From positions 58,961,501 to 59,025,500 of the forward strand of contig NC_133027.1 in the NCBI RefSeq assembly GCF_048771995.1: a stretch of DNA of 64,000 nucleotides, in the 5' to 3' direction. The notes under the pieces were generated by a model. It was not told the DNA's origin, made no database searches, and worked only from the letters and a program-made list of their open reading frames with translations. The first letter of the stretch is position 1. The number at the start of each line of letters is the position of its first letter. This document shows positions 13,793 through 27,773 of this stretch, in pieces. Origin of the DNA: Taeniopygia guttata. Lineage: Eukaryota; Chordata; Aves; Passeriformes; Estrildidae. Position numbers and translations under genes: made by a program.

Positions 13793-16700
13793 AATGAGGG
13801 GTTATTTGGTTAAGTTGGGGTTTGTAGCTTTCATTTTTGTAGTATTTTGTTTATCAATTACCCTGTGTAGGGCAGAATACTCTGTGAAACATGGTGTGGA
13901 TTGTATAGAATACAGTACACTCAACTAACATGCTACCTCAGTGAGATGTATTTTTCAATTAAAATTTAATATATTGTTTCCATTGTGCTTTTATAATGGG
14001 GACCATTTTCTTCTGCTTCGAGTATGTTTTTATAAATTCTAAGATGAAAATTAGTTGAGAGAACTCTGCCAAGAGGAACTGCAGTCATATATGTGAGTCA
14101 TAAATATTTTACTTAATTGGGGAAATTGCTCATTCTGTTACAGATTAGATCTATTCCTAAATATTTTATTTAATAGCTAGAAAAATGTCCTTTCTGGGTC
14201 TTTGGTCCTTCAGCACATCACTAACAGCAGCATTTGAGTTCAAGTACACAGACTGATTCACCAAGAAATCCCGTGCTTCCTTGGGGATATGCACCCAAAG
14301 ATCTCTCCAAAAACTGTACTGGATAGATGTGGACTATTGTGTGGGTTTTGTTTATTCCCTAGGGTGCCCAGGAGGTCACTTTTGGGTTCAGATCATCTCC
14401 ATTCAAGATGAGTAATTTGTTGGATCCTGATAATCCTTCAGAGGATGTAGCAGGGCACAAGTTGCTTCTGCCCAACTTGAGCACCTGGCAGCAAGACCAA
14501 TTTGGATTGTATAATCAATATTCAGTACTTTTATAACTTCATCCAGATGTTGAGAGCAGAGGAGCAGTGTCCATACATTTTGATGTTGTAAATACTTTCA
14601 CAAAAATCAAACAATTGCCAAGAATGTGTAAAACATCAAAGTAAGAGGCAATTATAATACAATAATTGATGCCAGATGGACTTCTGCACCTGAAATCAGT
14701 CAACATGCCAGTGAAAAAGAGCCGTTTACTGCAAGAAACACTACAGCATATGTCAGGGTAGCATCAGCGTCTTTTCAAACATTATTTTAACCATTTTGAA
14801 AGCTGCTAAAATGTTGAGTTTCTTGCTGTGGTTGTTCTTAGACATTGCAGCAAGATCCTTTGCTGTTAAAGATTTCCTGAGAGGGAAATATGATCTTTGC
14901 TCTCCCTAACTCCTGTGGCCATCATCAGATTTGGCAAATTTTCATTAAAACCTAAAAGTAAACCATTATTTAAACAGTAACTAAAGATCATTGCTTAGTC
15001 ACTTTCAGAAACCCTTGTTATCTTCAAGCAATGAAAAACAATGAGATAATATTTTCTTAAACATTATGTAGCTATTAAAGTAATTTTTTTAAAAAACATT
15101 GCCATTTCCAAAACTGAATTTATTAGTTTGTATAGCTTGATATTTTTTGAAGGAAGCACAAACTTGCCTCCATTATGCATCTGCTTTTCTTAATATGAGA
15201 TTTGGAGGTTTATTTGCTTTTAAGAGGTGGTGAAAGGTCACTTGGGTATCACTTCAGGCTTTGGTATTGTATCATTCCCCTGTGTAATACATGGTGGGTG
15301 GAAGAGATGAAGACTATATTGTGCATTTTTCTGGTTTGGCCATTTTGTTTTGATGTTCTTGTTGTTGTTGGGGAGGAGGGCATGTTTGGAAATGCTGTTT
15401 TCTTAACTATTCTCTTTTGTTATTTTCATGTCATTTATTTTTTTCCATCATTCAAAACCTGAGCTACCTTTGAAGTGATAGAGCTCTGCAGATTGGAGGA
15501 ATTTTCCAGTTCTGTGGAACAAACATCAAGCTGATTCTGGAAATACTTAGTATATGCTGCCTAATTTTTCTGTACCCTTTTCACACCAAGTGCCTCTGTG
15601 TGCTGTAGCACAGTCCAGTTTGAAGATGAAATAAGTGACTGCTCACAGGAAGTGTTTGCACAGTTTTGTGCTTCAGAGTGCTGGAGCCCTACCATGACCC
15701 TCCCTGCATGGATAGTCTCATGAAGTATTTCCAAGTATAAGTTTGAAATGGAAAGTGCAGGGACCATGAGGGATCCAGTAAAGAGATCTGCACACACCTC
15801 TCCAGCCATGCAGTGCAGTGAGGTGAGTGTTAATTCTCTCTCCTGCTCCATGGACTGCAGTTCCCCTGGTACCAGCGCGTGGCCAGCACCACACGTGTCA
15901 GTGGGAGTAATTGGGACTCAAAGCACACCTTAGGGCAGGCAGGACTGGAGATGTGGAAGGATTTCTTCAGAAAGTTATTCCATTCACCTTTGCATGCCCT
16001 GAGACTGACAGATGCACTGAAGTCGAGCAAATTTCTGGTGGTGGATCTGTCTTCCAGGGCTCTAACTCACACTAGGAAACATTATTGAAACCCTGAAGCG
16101 CAGCTCCTTCGTGCTGTGCCTCAGGATTTCAACAAGTTCTGGCACGTTGACCATAATGCATACAGGTTTATAGCACTATTTATAAATCTCTTGAGTTTCC
16201 TCTTGTATTGTTTCTTGCTGAGGGAGTATGGGATATGCAATTCATCCCATCAGATTTTATTGAGGAGTTATCCGCAGTCATGTGCATGCTGAATTCTCTT
16301 GAGAAACAACATCTGTTTTCTGCAGTATTTCAAGTCTGAAATGGTTGTGAGTTGTTACAGGGTATTTAATTATAAAAAGGATACAATTTAAAAATGTGAG
16401 TTATTTGTGTTTTATGTCAAACACAACGTTAACTGCATAAGGCACAGAATAGGGAGGTTTCCTCTATAAGCTATTTGCTGATTTTTCAGTATTTTCTAAT
16501 GAGTTGTTTGCCATACTTTATGTAAGTACAGAGTCCTCTGGTTTTCTTTCTCTATTCAACAGAAATCATGTTATTCCTGTAAAACAGACACTTCTTGTCT
16601 TATAGGTGAAAAAGACACTAAACATAAATTGGATGTGGTCCTTGGGACCAATTGTTTTGCAAATTGTGCCATTGTGCTAACCCTGTCAAGGCAACCTCAA

Positions 16701-18725
16701 GTTCTGTTAGGAGCTTTTCATATAGATAAATGAAAAAATATAGATACATATATGGATGAATACACCTCAAAGGCAGGATGTCAACCACTGAAAGGCATAT
16801 AGGTATGATATAAAAAGGAAGCTAAGCAGCATAGTTCCTCATGGGACCACAACAAACCTGGTGAGCAGAGTCTTGGTGCTTGAGTGTGTACAACTGTTAA
16901 GTAGATCTCATGGCCAACTCAAATTACAAGTCAACACACAACTGTAATTTAAATGAAACTTAGCTACTCTTCCATTAACTTTGGATGCATTTGCGGACAG
17001 GGATTAGAACAACACTTTCATATGGCTTTCTTGAAAATAATTGGCATTCTCAATTTGTAAGGAAGCTCATTATGGTTCTTTTGTTCAGTCATGTAAGTAT
17101 ACTTCTGGAGGATCATAAATGCCTAATATAACAGTAGCCTTCAAGCATTCTTAACTAAAATTGTAATTTATCTTCTACCAGCTGTGCATTTCCAGGAGTG
17201 TAAATGATCCTTAGGATAAGCTGACTGTAAGACTTGCTGCCCTAAACACAGAGAGCCATAGTAATAAATAGCACTCTATTTTTCACAACATCTTTCTGTA
17301 GTTGATTTGCTCTCATGGATATATGGACAGTTGCACAGTTTGTAGAGAAAATGGTCTGTTCCTAGAAAACTAGTTCCTATTAATTTCTAAATTATTTGTA
17401 TATTTTTTTTCCACTGCATGAAGCATTCATATGAATTGCATTAAGCCTTAAGGTACCAAGCTTATGCCTTGTATTTTCCGTCTCCCAGGAAAAGTGTGAT
17501 AGTAGCAGCTTTGTTCAAATTAAGTACTGATTATTTCAGCCATCTAAATCCAGTTTGTGATTTTCGGTGGATAATGTGCTGTCATTGTCCACTTCTTACC
17601 CTGTTCTTTTCTCACAGCCACACTGTGCAATGTTGCATAGCTACCAACCTGTAACCCAAATGTTGTTGCATTAGATGGAGAGTTGTGCTGCTCTCTGGGC
17701 AGTATATAGAGGATGTGTGTTGTATGAGATGCCAAGCAAGCTGCTGTATGACTGTAAATTTCTGTAGGTTTTTCTCATGCTGTACGTAGCTGCTAATTAC
17801 CAAAGTAATTACGTTTTAAACATATTTTCCCTTTCGTTGTTCATTCTGCTTTTTTCAAGTCTTAAAACGGAAGTAATTTTAGTAATTAGTTATTTCAGGA
17901 AGCCTTGGGGATGTGGAGATAATCTGCTGGGCACTGTGCAGGTACAGAATGTGCTACAGCCAGGGGATGGTTGGCTTTCCCCTTCTGTGCACAAAAATCT
18001 GGGCTCTGCTTACTGAGATCAGGGAGAGGGATTCCTCTGGATCATGCCTGCTGGAGTAAAGACCAACTCACTTATTGATGCCTTCATTCAGCATCACAGA
18101 AAATGGTGAGAGGGGAGAGGATCCTGAGCCTGCAGCCATGTGGAAAGCCAGCCAGGTGAAGCCTCGCTGCAGCCTTACAGCAGACTGAGCCCTCTTTTCT
18201 CTCCTGCCTTTGTGGTTGAAGGAGAGAAATGGAGGGCTGCAGAGGGAATAATCAGCAGTACTCTCCTCAGCCAGGCAGCCATCTCCTCCTATTGACCTTG
18301 AAGTAATGAAAAAGGGATAGATTCTTCTGCAGGTTACCTCTGTGTGTACAGATAATGAGAGCAGAGAGTAATGATCATAAATCTACATGGCTTTGCCTGT
18401 TTGAAAGCCTGGGCCATTGGAAAAAATGACAGTACATAGTTTATTTTCAATCTGTAATTCACATAAGTATGTGTTCCAAAGTGTTTCTTCTGGAGGTGTA
18501 CTTCATTTTATGCAATAGCGGTTTTAATTCAAATGAACCTATTCCCTTTGTTGACTTCAGTTTTCAATATGAGAATAGTTGTATTTCCCAAACCAGCAAT
18601 AAACTGGTTTGATATTTGCATTTTTTTTAATGGAGCTTTTCATTAGTTAATACAGTGCCTATGAAGGAAAAAAAAAAGTCGAAAATATGAAATGCATATA
18701 TAGGACTTGTATTTAATATTTCTTT

Positions 18726-18820
18726 TAAAAAACAAACAAAAAACCAAAACAAACAAAACAACAGAAAAGCCCATCTTCTGAATTAGCAATGGTTAAAAAA
18801 AATTTAAAAAAAAAAAAAAA
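18726..18820. repeat. A-rich low-complexity pair (AAAC-type and poly(A))
   Basis: An (AAAC)-like run at about 18726-18767 is followed after some 25 bases by a longer A tract at 18795-18820. This is low-complexity sequence in the intron; no retroelement body is visible. Confidence 0.7.
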
Positions 18821-21481
18821 CAACTTTGGAATTTGGGAGTTTGCTTTCAGATGTTGGAACTGCCATGCACAAAGTAACCAGAAAGTTTTCTTTGGCAATT
18901 TGTTCATACCCCTACCAGTGAGATGTAATTCATTAAGGCAGTTCCTTGTCAAACATTAACTCAGAAACTGGAAGGAATCTGAGACAGAAAATAATTAAGT
19001 AACCCTAATGATGTAGTAGTCCAACTATGGTGGCCAATGGATAAAGAATAGTAGCAAGGTGCTTTAGTACTTGCTAAGATGCCAGGGTAATGTCAGCCAA
19101 TAAATGATGTCATGCAGTCAGAGGCAGGGTTTGGTCAACACAAGCTGACAGTTTTGTCTTTTAATCCTACTACGTACAATAACAAAACATCAGGAAGAAC
19201 TATATTTAAAAACAGAGGAAATGTACTGAGCCATTAGCAGAGCTTGTTGCATTGTTTTTCCTCTGAGCTAGATCTCAAGTGAGATGATGGCTGCGCCGGT
19301 ACTGAGCTCCCAAGGCGCCTTCCCCCCTCAGTATGGGATTAACCTCTGCAATGGCAGCAGCATTTACCCTCTGGGGCAAATGGGACTGTGCTGGGGAGGT
19401 CTTATATTTTGCTTGTATTCCCATGATGGGGGCATTACGTGAGTGTTCGGAGCAAAGCTGAGGCATAAGGGAGATGCTGACCCCTCAGTGAGTGTGCAGC
19501 ACGTTGGGTTAACAGAGTGAAACACAGTCTGCCCCAGAGCGTGGGGGGGCTGTAAGTCTGGCACTCTGGAGCAGCAAGGATGGTAGTCATAATTTTTTCC
19601 TCTTATGAGGCCAGTTACCCTGTTAGGGCTTGCCTTTGGCCAGAGCAAACACTGTAGCTGAGCTGTGCTTGCTGGGGAATTAGGGAGGATAGAGGGAGGA
19701 GGTTGCCTGGCTTTGAGCTCTCTGCTGGAGAGCTGGAGGTGATGGCTGGTCACAGTGTACTCTGGCTGCTCCCCCGGCACAGCCTGGGGCCTGGAGCTGA
19801 TCTGGTCATGTGGTAAGCAGATTTAGTTGCTTAGCCAACCAACCCTGGCCACAAAAACATGTATTGACATCAGTTCAGTGTGTTGAACAAGGTTGGTTGC
19901 AGTAAGACGAGTGCCAGAGCCAGCTCCAAGGCAGAATCATTCAAGGGGTTCCCACGGTGAAACTTCCCTCTTCCAACAAGCTGTTTCAGCTCACTCATGA
20001 AGACACACCCCAATCTGACCCTTTCTGCAGGTTATTGTGTTTGGAGTGTTTCTGGTACTTCAGGCTGTATAATTTTTTTTCCTACACAGCCATGTTTGAA
20101 GGTTGCCTCCTGTGGTCAGGTTAACCACCAGTTTTCATGAACTCTGCTGAACTGCCCTGGCGAAACGTTTGTTCCTCAAAATCTAGCAAATAAGTTTTAA
20201 TGCTTAAAGACTCTCAGCCAACAAACAGTCAAGCAAAGTTAAATTCCAGGTTTGTTTTGAGAGACTGTAAGGTCTTTCATCAATTTAGGTATCAATATAG
20301 GGCTTATTATAGCAGGGGCATTCTCCACTTATGAGGTTAAGATATCAAAAGGGCTTAAGGAGGCATTAAGCCCAAATGCTGTCTTTAGAGCTCCTTGAAT
20401 TAGTGGAAATATAGTGATATATTCAGGGGGTGAATCCAAAGTGACCCAAGTTGATCCAAACTGGTCCTGTTTTAAAACTGCCCCACAGGCACAGCCTTTA
20501 CACTGTACCAGTGAGAGCACTGGGAATGGGCAAGCCCCTGGCTTAAGGGGCTGAAACAAGATAAAATTAAGGAGATCAAAAAACAGCATTATTCTGCCAA
20601 ACCTGCTCTCCAGACATCTCCTTTGCCAGGGAGGAGCAAGTAATCCTGAGGCAGGGAGTTGGGAAACAGGGGAACCTCTGATTTAAAGGGGCTTAAATTG
20701 TTGTGGGGCACTTCAAGTTTTCAATGTCAGTCATGTGCCTTTAATTGCTGCTAAAAATGCCAATTTCAAATAATAGCATAAGTAGCCTGAGCAGAGCTAT
20801 AGCTAACTGTGTAATTTATTCCATGAAACTATTGACATGTTTAAAAGTATGCAGATGCTAGTGTCTTATGCTAGATCAGGATCTTAATTATGCATAGTTT
20901 GAGATAATTGGGTTGCTTTAGCTTAGTATCTCAACCTGTTAATTCTAACAACTAAATTAGGATTCAGCTGTACTGCCTGTATGTTTAGTAGAACTATTTC
21001 AATTTGCTCCTGACATTAGGTAAACGTTGTGATTAATTCTGCTTCTGTATTCTAGTTTTCTGTGGGAGAGGTCTGAGTTTAACACATTCATAACACCAGG
21101 TAAAATCAGACAATTACATCTTTGCCCTTTGCTGTGTGATTTTTTTTTCAGGAGATATAAATGGATAAATGTTCTGGATAAATATTTTGGGAAGCAAGCA
21201 AGTCCCAAAGGGTGTTCATTTTGTTATAGAATTTGTTCTTAGGTTGCTGCGCTAGCCTGTATTTTTTTGCTTTTGTTTTCTCTTTCTTGTCTTTTAGAAG
21301 CTCATACTAAAAAATTCATCAAAAAAGTACCAAGTTTGACATTTTTAACAGAAACAAAAGATGTGATAAAGATTACATCTGTGGTCGAGCCTGTGTTAAA
21401 CAATCCAACCTTTCTCTTAATCTAAGGTTTACATGCAAGGGTAGACTGATTATCTGCTTACAGGTGCAGGAGTATAACTGA

Positions 21482-21589
<108 letters not shown>

Positions 21590-22799
21590 GAGTGACATCC
21601 AGATTCAGGTCAGTCAACAGCCTTTATTTTCTTGTTCCAGCTTGGGGGAGGATGTTTGTGCCTGGTATGTGTGTAAGAAAGGTTGTCAGGAGTTTATCTA
21701 GGCTCTAGTTTCACTAAGGATTCCAGACACTTTGGGAGTGTATTTCATAATGTGCGATTTATCACATGGGTTTCTCATTTGCTGAATGGTGACTGGCACT
21801 TTGCTGTTGCCCACTGATGGTGCCTTTCAGATTTCCTGGCACTGTCAGTTTGGCATCAGGAGGAGCCAGCTCTGCAACTGTGCCGCTCTTGGCTATGGAA
21901 AAAGGAAGGCTGAAGAAACCATGTCATCTTACTAACCTCAAAAGAAATACTCTTTGATACTGCACTCACGTGGCAGTGTGTGTCTGTCATTACCTAGATA
22001 TCACAGAAGATATTTCTCAGTTTGTTCATGAGCTCTGCCTTGTTTTTTCATGTTTTGTTTTCATAGCTGCTGTCATCTCTCTGAAATGGTAATAAGCATT
22101 TCAGGAACACAAAGCTGTCCTCTTAGCCTGGTTTTCATGACGAATTCTCTCCCTTTTCCTCGAAGGTTGCAGTTTCCCCACCACCTCCTCCCTTTCTCTA
22201 AGTACTTAATCTTCTTGGTGTCCTGCTTTAATTTTGTGCAGCACATGTTCCTCACTTAAAAATACAAGATGTTATGAAAATATTTCATGCGCCTCCACTT
22301 TAACCTTTTAACATAATAAGTGGAGTAAGAGAGAATGTAACCCTGACTGAAACAAACCATGTGTGCCTGTCATGGGATTCTCTCCTTTCATCACTTAGCT
22401 CTCTCCCCCAGTAGATTGGTCTGGAGAGCAAAAGGGTTTTTCTTTTTTAAGACAGAACAACACTATTACTATGAGCTAATAGGACTGTGATGGGACCGCA
22501 GATCAGCCACAGCTTTGAGGTGGATGTTCCCAGGTGCTTCAGCCCTGCTTTAGCAGTCCTTTCTTACTGTGGACTGAGAGAAAGAGCTTTCGTTTTCTAT
22601 TTCTGTGTTTTGATGGATTGTTTGGAGGTGGGGAGAGGTTTGCATAACCCAACCAGACCAAGTGAATTGTTCACTTGCCCACATATTCACATGAATGCCA
22701 CAATATTTACGTAACATCTGGTGAGAGCAGATTCTGCCAGTTTGTGTGTGCCAGTCAAGACAAGTAAAAAGCACCCACCTTGAAAGTTAACCTGCATGC

Positions 22800-22819
22800 A
22801 CAGGTAATTTATTACCTGT
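22800..22819. repeat. near-perfect palindrome with paired CAGGTA boxes
   Basis: ACAGGTAAT and ATTACCTGT form two 9-bp arms around a central TT. Each arm contains CAGGTA, the core recognised by ZEB/Snail-type zinc fingers, in inverted orientation. It lies about 1.2 kb past the MTHFD1L stop, in the possible 3'UTR or flank, so it could act as DNA or as an RNA hairpin. Any function is inference. Confidence 0.5.
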
Positions 22820-23291
22820 ATGCAAACAATCCCTGACTATTCTGTGGCTGGGTAGCATTGCACATACCACTCCTTGGCATATATCCCATTTTTCATACTG
22901 ATACACATGATATGTCTGGCAGCTTCATGCATACGTATTGATTCATCATGTGTCAGCCATGTAATTGCTTCTGAATCATTTGGAATGACTGTAGAATCCT
23001 AATGTAAAATCTATATGCAGATTCACACAGCCTGCTTAATTGGGTGTTTACTGCCTTGTCTTACACAAATGCATCCAAACCAGGGACTGATGAGTTTGGA
23101 AGAACAACAGTAATTAAGTAGACAAAATACTCCATTCCAACTGTGAAGGCCTTTCATTGGAAGCTGTGCATGGAATGAAAATGCTAAACGTGGCTTTTAG
23201 TTAGTGATGGTGTTTTGTCAGATGTAAAAACAAATGCCAATGAAGTCACAGAAACATAATAGGTAGGAAATAACATGTATAGCCAACTGTT

Positions 23292-23297
23292 AATAAA
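23292..23297 (+). terminator. candidate MTHFD1L poly(A) signal AATAAA
   Basis: First canonical AATAAA downstream of the stop codon, about 1.7 kb away, with a GT-rich stretch 15-40 bases further on. It is a candidate cleavage signal; the AATAAA at 23453 and the AATACA at 22261 compete with it. Confidence 0.4.
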
Positions 23298-25334
23298 TTA
23301 TTTTAATTTCATTGTGGAGGTATTGTTGGCATCTGACAGATGAATGATTCATTAAGTTTAAGGCTTTTAAAGAAAAAGAAACCAGCTTGATTATATGTAT
23401 ATTTCACCAATATAGGCACATGCTCATCTGTGTTCCTACCTTTAACTATCTAAATAAATGTCTTGAGAGTATGCTAATACCCAGGGAGCACCACACAAGG
23501 TAGTCAAGTGTTCATTAGCTCTAAAATTCATCTGGTTCATGTGGTAGGTTTGTACATTGCTAATTTTGGAAGAAGAAAGAAATAATATTCCCATGTAGTC
23601 TTTACTCCCAACTTTCTGTGGAGAAGTTTAGTAGTGTCCTTTGTTTTCACACACACTCTGAAGTGAGCCCACACTGCAGGTGATACTATAGCTTTGAGGT
23701 CTTTGTTTCTGTGATGGCAGAGCAAGTGATTTTTTTTCATTTAATTTGAATTCTTTGGCATTTTAGTGTATGATGTAATATTACTAATAATATGGTGTTT
23801 TGCCAGCTCATTAGGGCTGATTCAGATCTTTAAGACATTTTAATTGAAAAATATTTAGAAATTTGTGGAAGACCTGCAGATATTTCATTATAAACATGCC
23901 TGTAGAGCTGAGAACAGTTGTTTTAGTGTGTAGTTAATATCATCCTCTGCAATGCATATCTTCATCAGACCTGTGAAAGAGATACAGGCAGAAGTTCTTG
24001 ATTCTCAGGATGCTGTGTGAGGCTCTGGCTGAGCTAAAATACTGGATGTCATTTGCCACTCTGATTTTTCTCTATCATTTCACACCAGTCATTTGAACAT
24101 GCTCTAAAATGTCATAGAAGCAAAAACCTTACCATAAAAGTCAACTCTGTTTTTCTGTTGACAAATAGCCAATAGATGGGTACACAATATTGCAGTCTCT
24201 CTGTAGGAGCAACATGGTCTTTCAAAGAAAATGAAACACTAATATGCAGAAATTAACCCAAAGGAATCTGGCTAGTCCTTTGTCACTGGCCACTGTCCTA
24301 TTCAAATTATACTGCCCAACTCATACACTAAGAAAGTTGAAACTGTAATATTTGGTCAGTGAGGAGAAGTCCCAAACTAGACCTGCACAAGTAAAGTCTG
24401 TTAAGGACCCCTGTGAGCTCTAAGGATCCCTCTAATTTAATCAGTGGCAGTCGGTGTCTGCTCATACTATGCAGGCTTTTAAGTATCTGGGTTGATGGCT
24501 GCAGGGGGAAATTGTTCTCCTCACTTGGTTGTGACTTCATAAGGCTGCCACTGTCCACAGTGTCTGATCTATTCTCACACTCTTTAAAACTGGCAGAGCA
24601 TCAGAATTATTTTGATACACATCATGAATAGTTTGTTGCCCTCAGAGCTTTTCTGAACTTGAGAGGAATCCCAGAGCTCTGCCTGTGACCATCTTCATGG
24701 TCATAAAAAAGTCCGTAAGAGCAGGAGACCAAAACTGGTGTTCTAAAATTGCAAACTACTTGTTAGATGTTTTCATTTTAATTTCTTAAAATACAAATAG
24801 AAAGTGTTTTAAGACCTTTCCCTTACATCCACAAAACTGAGCCTGTGAACAAAAAAAATACTTCTTTTAGTCTCATTCCACAGTATTAGCTTTCAGTCAG
24901 CAACAATTACTACAGTATATGCAGTCTGAAGTCTATATCATGCTGGAGTACAAGTACAGATTTTTGTTTCTCACTTAGTAGGGCTGCACAGATAATAAAT
25001 AGGAGGTGCGTATAGCTTAACTATACATTTTTTTATTATGGTTAAGGCAAAAATATGCCATTTCACTGAAGCACTCATTTTAGAATGTGACGCCTTTTTT
25101 TTCTTTAAAGAAAGCAAAGATATCTTGTTTCAATGTATAAATTTCTTATCTTTGTCATTTCAGAAGCCTGAAAATTAAGAACTCCAACTTTCCTGTTTCC
25201 TGCAAGTAGGACACAAAAAATGAATCTGAAATATTCCTGTTATGTGTCTCTGGAGCAATGTCAAGATAGACCAAAGAGCAAAAGTTTACTCTTTCTTCAA
25301 ACTAGTTTTTATGATGAAATATAGCTGTAAGGTT

Positions 25335-25373
25335 AAAAAAAAAAAAAAAAGAAAAAAAAAAGAAAAAGAAAAA
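25335..25373. repeat. A-rich tract with interspersed G
   Basis: A run of 16 A, then A runs broken by single Gs, ending in AAAACCACCACACC. It may be the decayed tail of a retroposed element, but no element body is visible on its 5' side. Confidence 0.75.
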
Positions 25374-27760
25374 CCACCACACCACAGCAAGCTAAAGTTT
25401 TACTGTCTGTAATGCAGGAAGCTCTCTACTGGGGCTTACGCTTGTTTGTGTGGATAAAATGACATTGAAAAAGAGCAGTTTTTCAACTCAGAGTTTTTGT
25501 CTTTTCTCAGAGGAGCGTACAGAAGTATTTCCTTTATCTTGGCTATCTACTAAAAACTTGCATAAACATGATTATGCTGTGTGACCAAGCCTATTTCTCT
25601 CTGAAAAGTACACTTTTGCTCCTGGCATTCAAGAGCTGAAACTACACATAGATTAACTGCACATTTTTGAGTTATCATCAAGCGTTGCTCTGGATGCGTT
25701 TGGGCAACAGCCAAGCTTCAAGCAAGGAAGATATTAAACAGAGAAAGAACAGAGCATGTATTTTGTAAAAAGTTTTTAATGTATAATTTGTTTCCTTGTT
25801 GGGCAAAGATCTTTTGAAACACTTAAGCCATGGCTGTCTTGTATCCATAGGTCTGTCTTTATCCAAAGCATGTGTTACAGGCTGTCCAGCTGATTATGTG
25901 CTTGTTGTGGTGAAGCTGGTTGTTCAGACAGGGCACTGCTCCTTCTGAAGTGCTGTTTTGCTCCTGTTCATGGCTAATGAAGCCTCCTGCTGTGCTGGCT
26001 CCCAACCTAGAGTTCTTCCCTGGCAGTACACAACGGCCCACTAACAACAGAGGAACGTCCATCAAGCGGGATGCAGACAGGGCACAGCTTTTTTCTGCTT
26101 CATTTTGCAGGTTTTAACGACCACACTTGTAAAAGTGGAGGGTATTTTCATTTGAAGGGCTATTCAAACAAGTTGAATTACAAACTGTGTGCCTTTATTT
26201 GTCTCAGTAACTTTACTTTCCTGGTTTTTCCTAAAACTGTAGCAAAACACAGGATACTGCATTGAACTTTCCAAACTGCTACTCCTCAGGAAACTCTCGC
26301 TGACTGACTGTTGGTTCCTTCAATAACAAAAAATGTGACAGAACAATAGGGTGAATCGAGACAATAGGCCATTGTTTTTTTAGGTAAAAAGCGGTGAAAT
26401 AATGATGAGAGAGTTTATTTTCCTGATGACGTTTTCCATCCTGTCGCTTTGCTCTGCTTACGCACATCTGCATGTTATGGGCTTTTGCAGTGTAGCCTTG
26501 GTTCCCTTCTACAGAGCCACATTTGGAGACTTAATTACCTGAGGAACTCTGTAGTAATTGAGGGGTTTGTTTTGGTTCTTAAAATCATGCTTCCTTATTT
26601 TATTTATAAACTCAAAACTATAATTATGGACAGTAGAACAAATTGGGGACAATAATTGTCTGTGCCTTCCCTGGAGTAGCACGGAAATGTCTGCTGATTG
26701 CATTTCAGTGCTATTCATAGCATGGTCCTCCAGCACTACCGGGATTGCTGTGAAGTGTAAAAACTAGAGCAATTTAATATTTTATCCTTACTAGACGATA
26801 GAGCTCATAACAGCCTAGACTGTGGATGCTTTAATTACACTGGGGCATGACAAACATGATAAGTAGAAAGTCAGATTCAAGCTCTCAGAGCTGCTGGGAA
26901 GAGAGATTTCTTATATTTTCTATTAAATTTTGCCACAAAATACAACACAATCCTACTCATACACACAACAGTGTTGTAAATAAGTCTTGCATACACTCAT
27001 CTATCTAGCCAAGAAATAGCCGAAGAGTTTTGCAAGAATATAAGTGTGGTTTCAAGACACAGTTTTCCTAGTAGCTTCTTTACAAGAAAAATAAACAAGG
27101 TTTTCCCTCCATTTTGTCCAGAGAAATTCAGAAAATACATAATCATGCCTTTCTAGGAGTCACTGTGGTTCCCCTGCAGGTGCACTGGAATTATCCCCAT
27201 GCACTGTGGGAAACTAAACATGGTCTGATTGCTTGTGAAGCTGTGGATGTGGATGTTTGAGCAAGTTTTATAAGTCATCTCAAGCTGCTGTTTGATACTT
27301 TCTATGGTGTTGTCTCCATCTTACCCCTTCAGGCCACACATGCTGGGGCCATTTATATGACCTAGCATTTTCTCCCTAAAACACCATTCCAGCTCATTTA
27401 GTTGAGAGTTGGCAATCATCCTGTAATTTTTCTACTGTCATGTGCGCAGGATTTGCGATATTGTTTAGATAGCTTCAATAATTCAAGGAAAGCTGAAATG
27501 GCCACTTTTGTCATAGCTTTTCCCCCACCCCATCTAGTTAACTAGCTCCAAAATCTCTCAAGCTATTGCATTTTTGGTCCTTTTATCCAAAGGGATTGAG
27601 CTATTGGCTGCCAGCTGAGCTGCAGAAACTGACACAGTATGTTCCCTGGGACACCCTGATTCTGAGGCCTTCCTCCGGAAGAGTTTAACATGAAAACTTT
27701 TTACGATCAGTCTTATTGGCAGGTGTGTCACTTCTTACATGGATGTGACTGTGGGACTCC

Positions 27761-27773
27761 TTTTTTTTTTTTT
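27761..27773. repeat. T13 homopolymer
   Basis: Run of 13 Ts in otherwise mixed sequence; a simple repeat. Confidence 0.8.

Larger units (their letters stand above)
21590..23320 (+). other. MTHFD1L: MTHFD1L 3'UTR and 3' flank (end uncertain)
   Basis: Sequence after the MTHFD1L stop. The first canonical AATAAA I find is at 23292-23297, followed by a GT-rich stretch (TTGTGGAGGTATTGTTGG) that suits a downstream cleavage element. A second AATAAA is at 23453-23458. A weaker variant, AATACA, at 22261-22266 would give a shorter 3'UTR of about 0.7 kb. Which one is used cannot be told from sequence alone. No coding potential is seen here. Confidence 0.5.

Noticed and set aside
15781..15835. Possible exon ending at GAG|GTGAGTG (donor at 15822)
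   Set aside because: The donor is good but the preceding frame has no MTHFD1L similarity and no convincing acceptor; such matches are common by chance.
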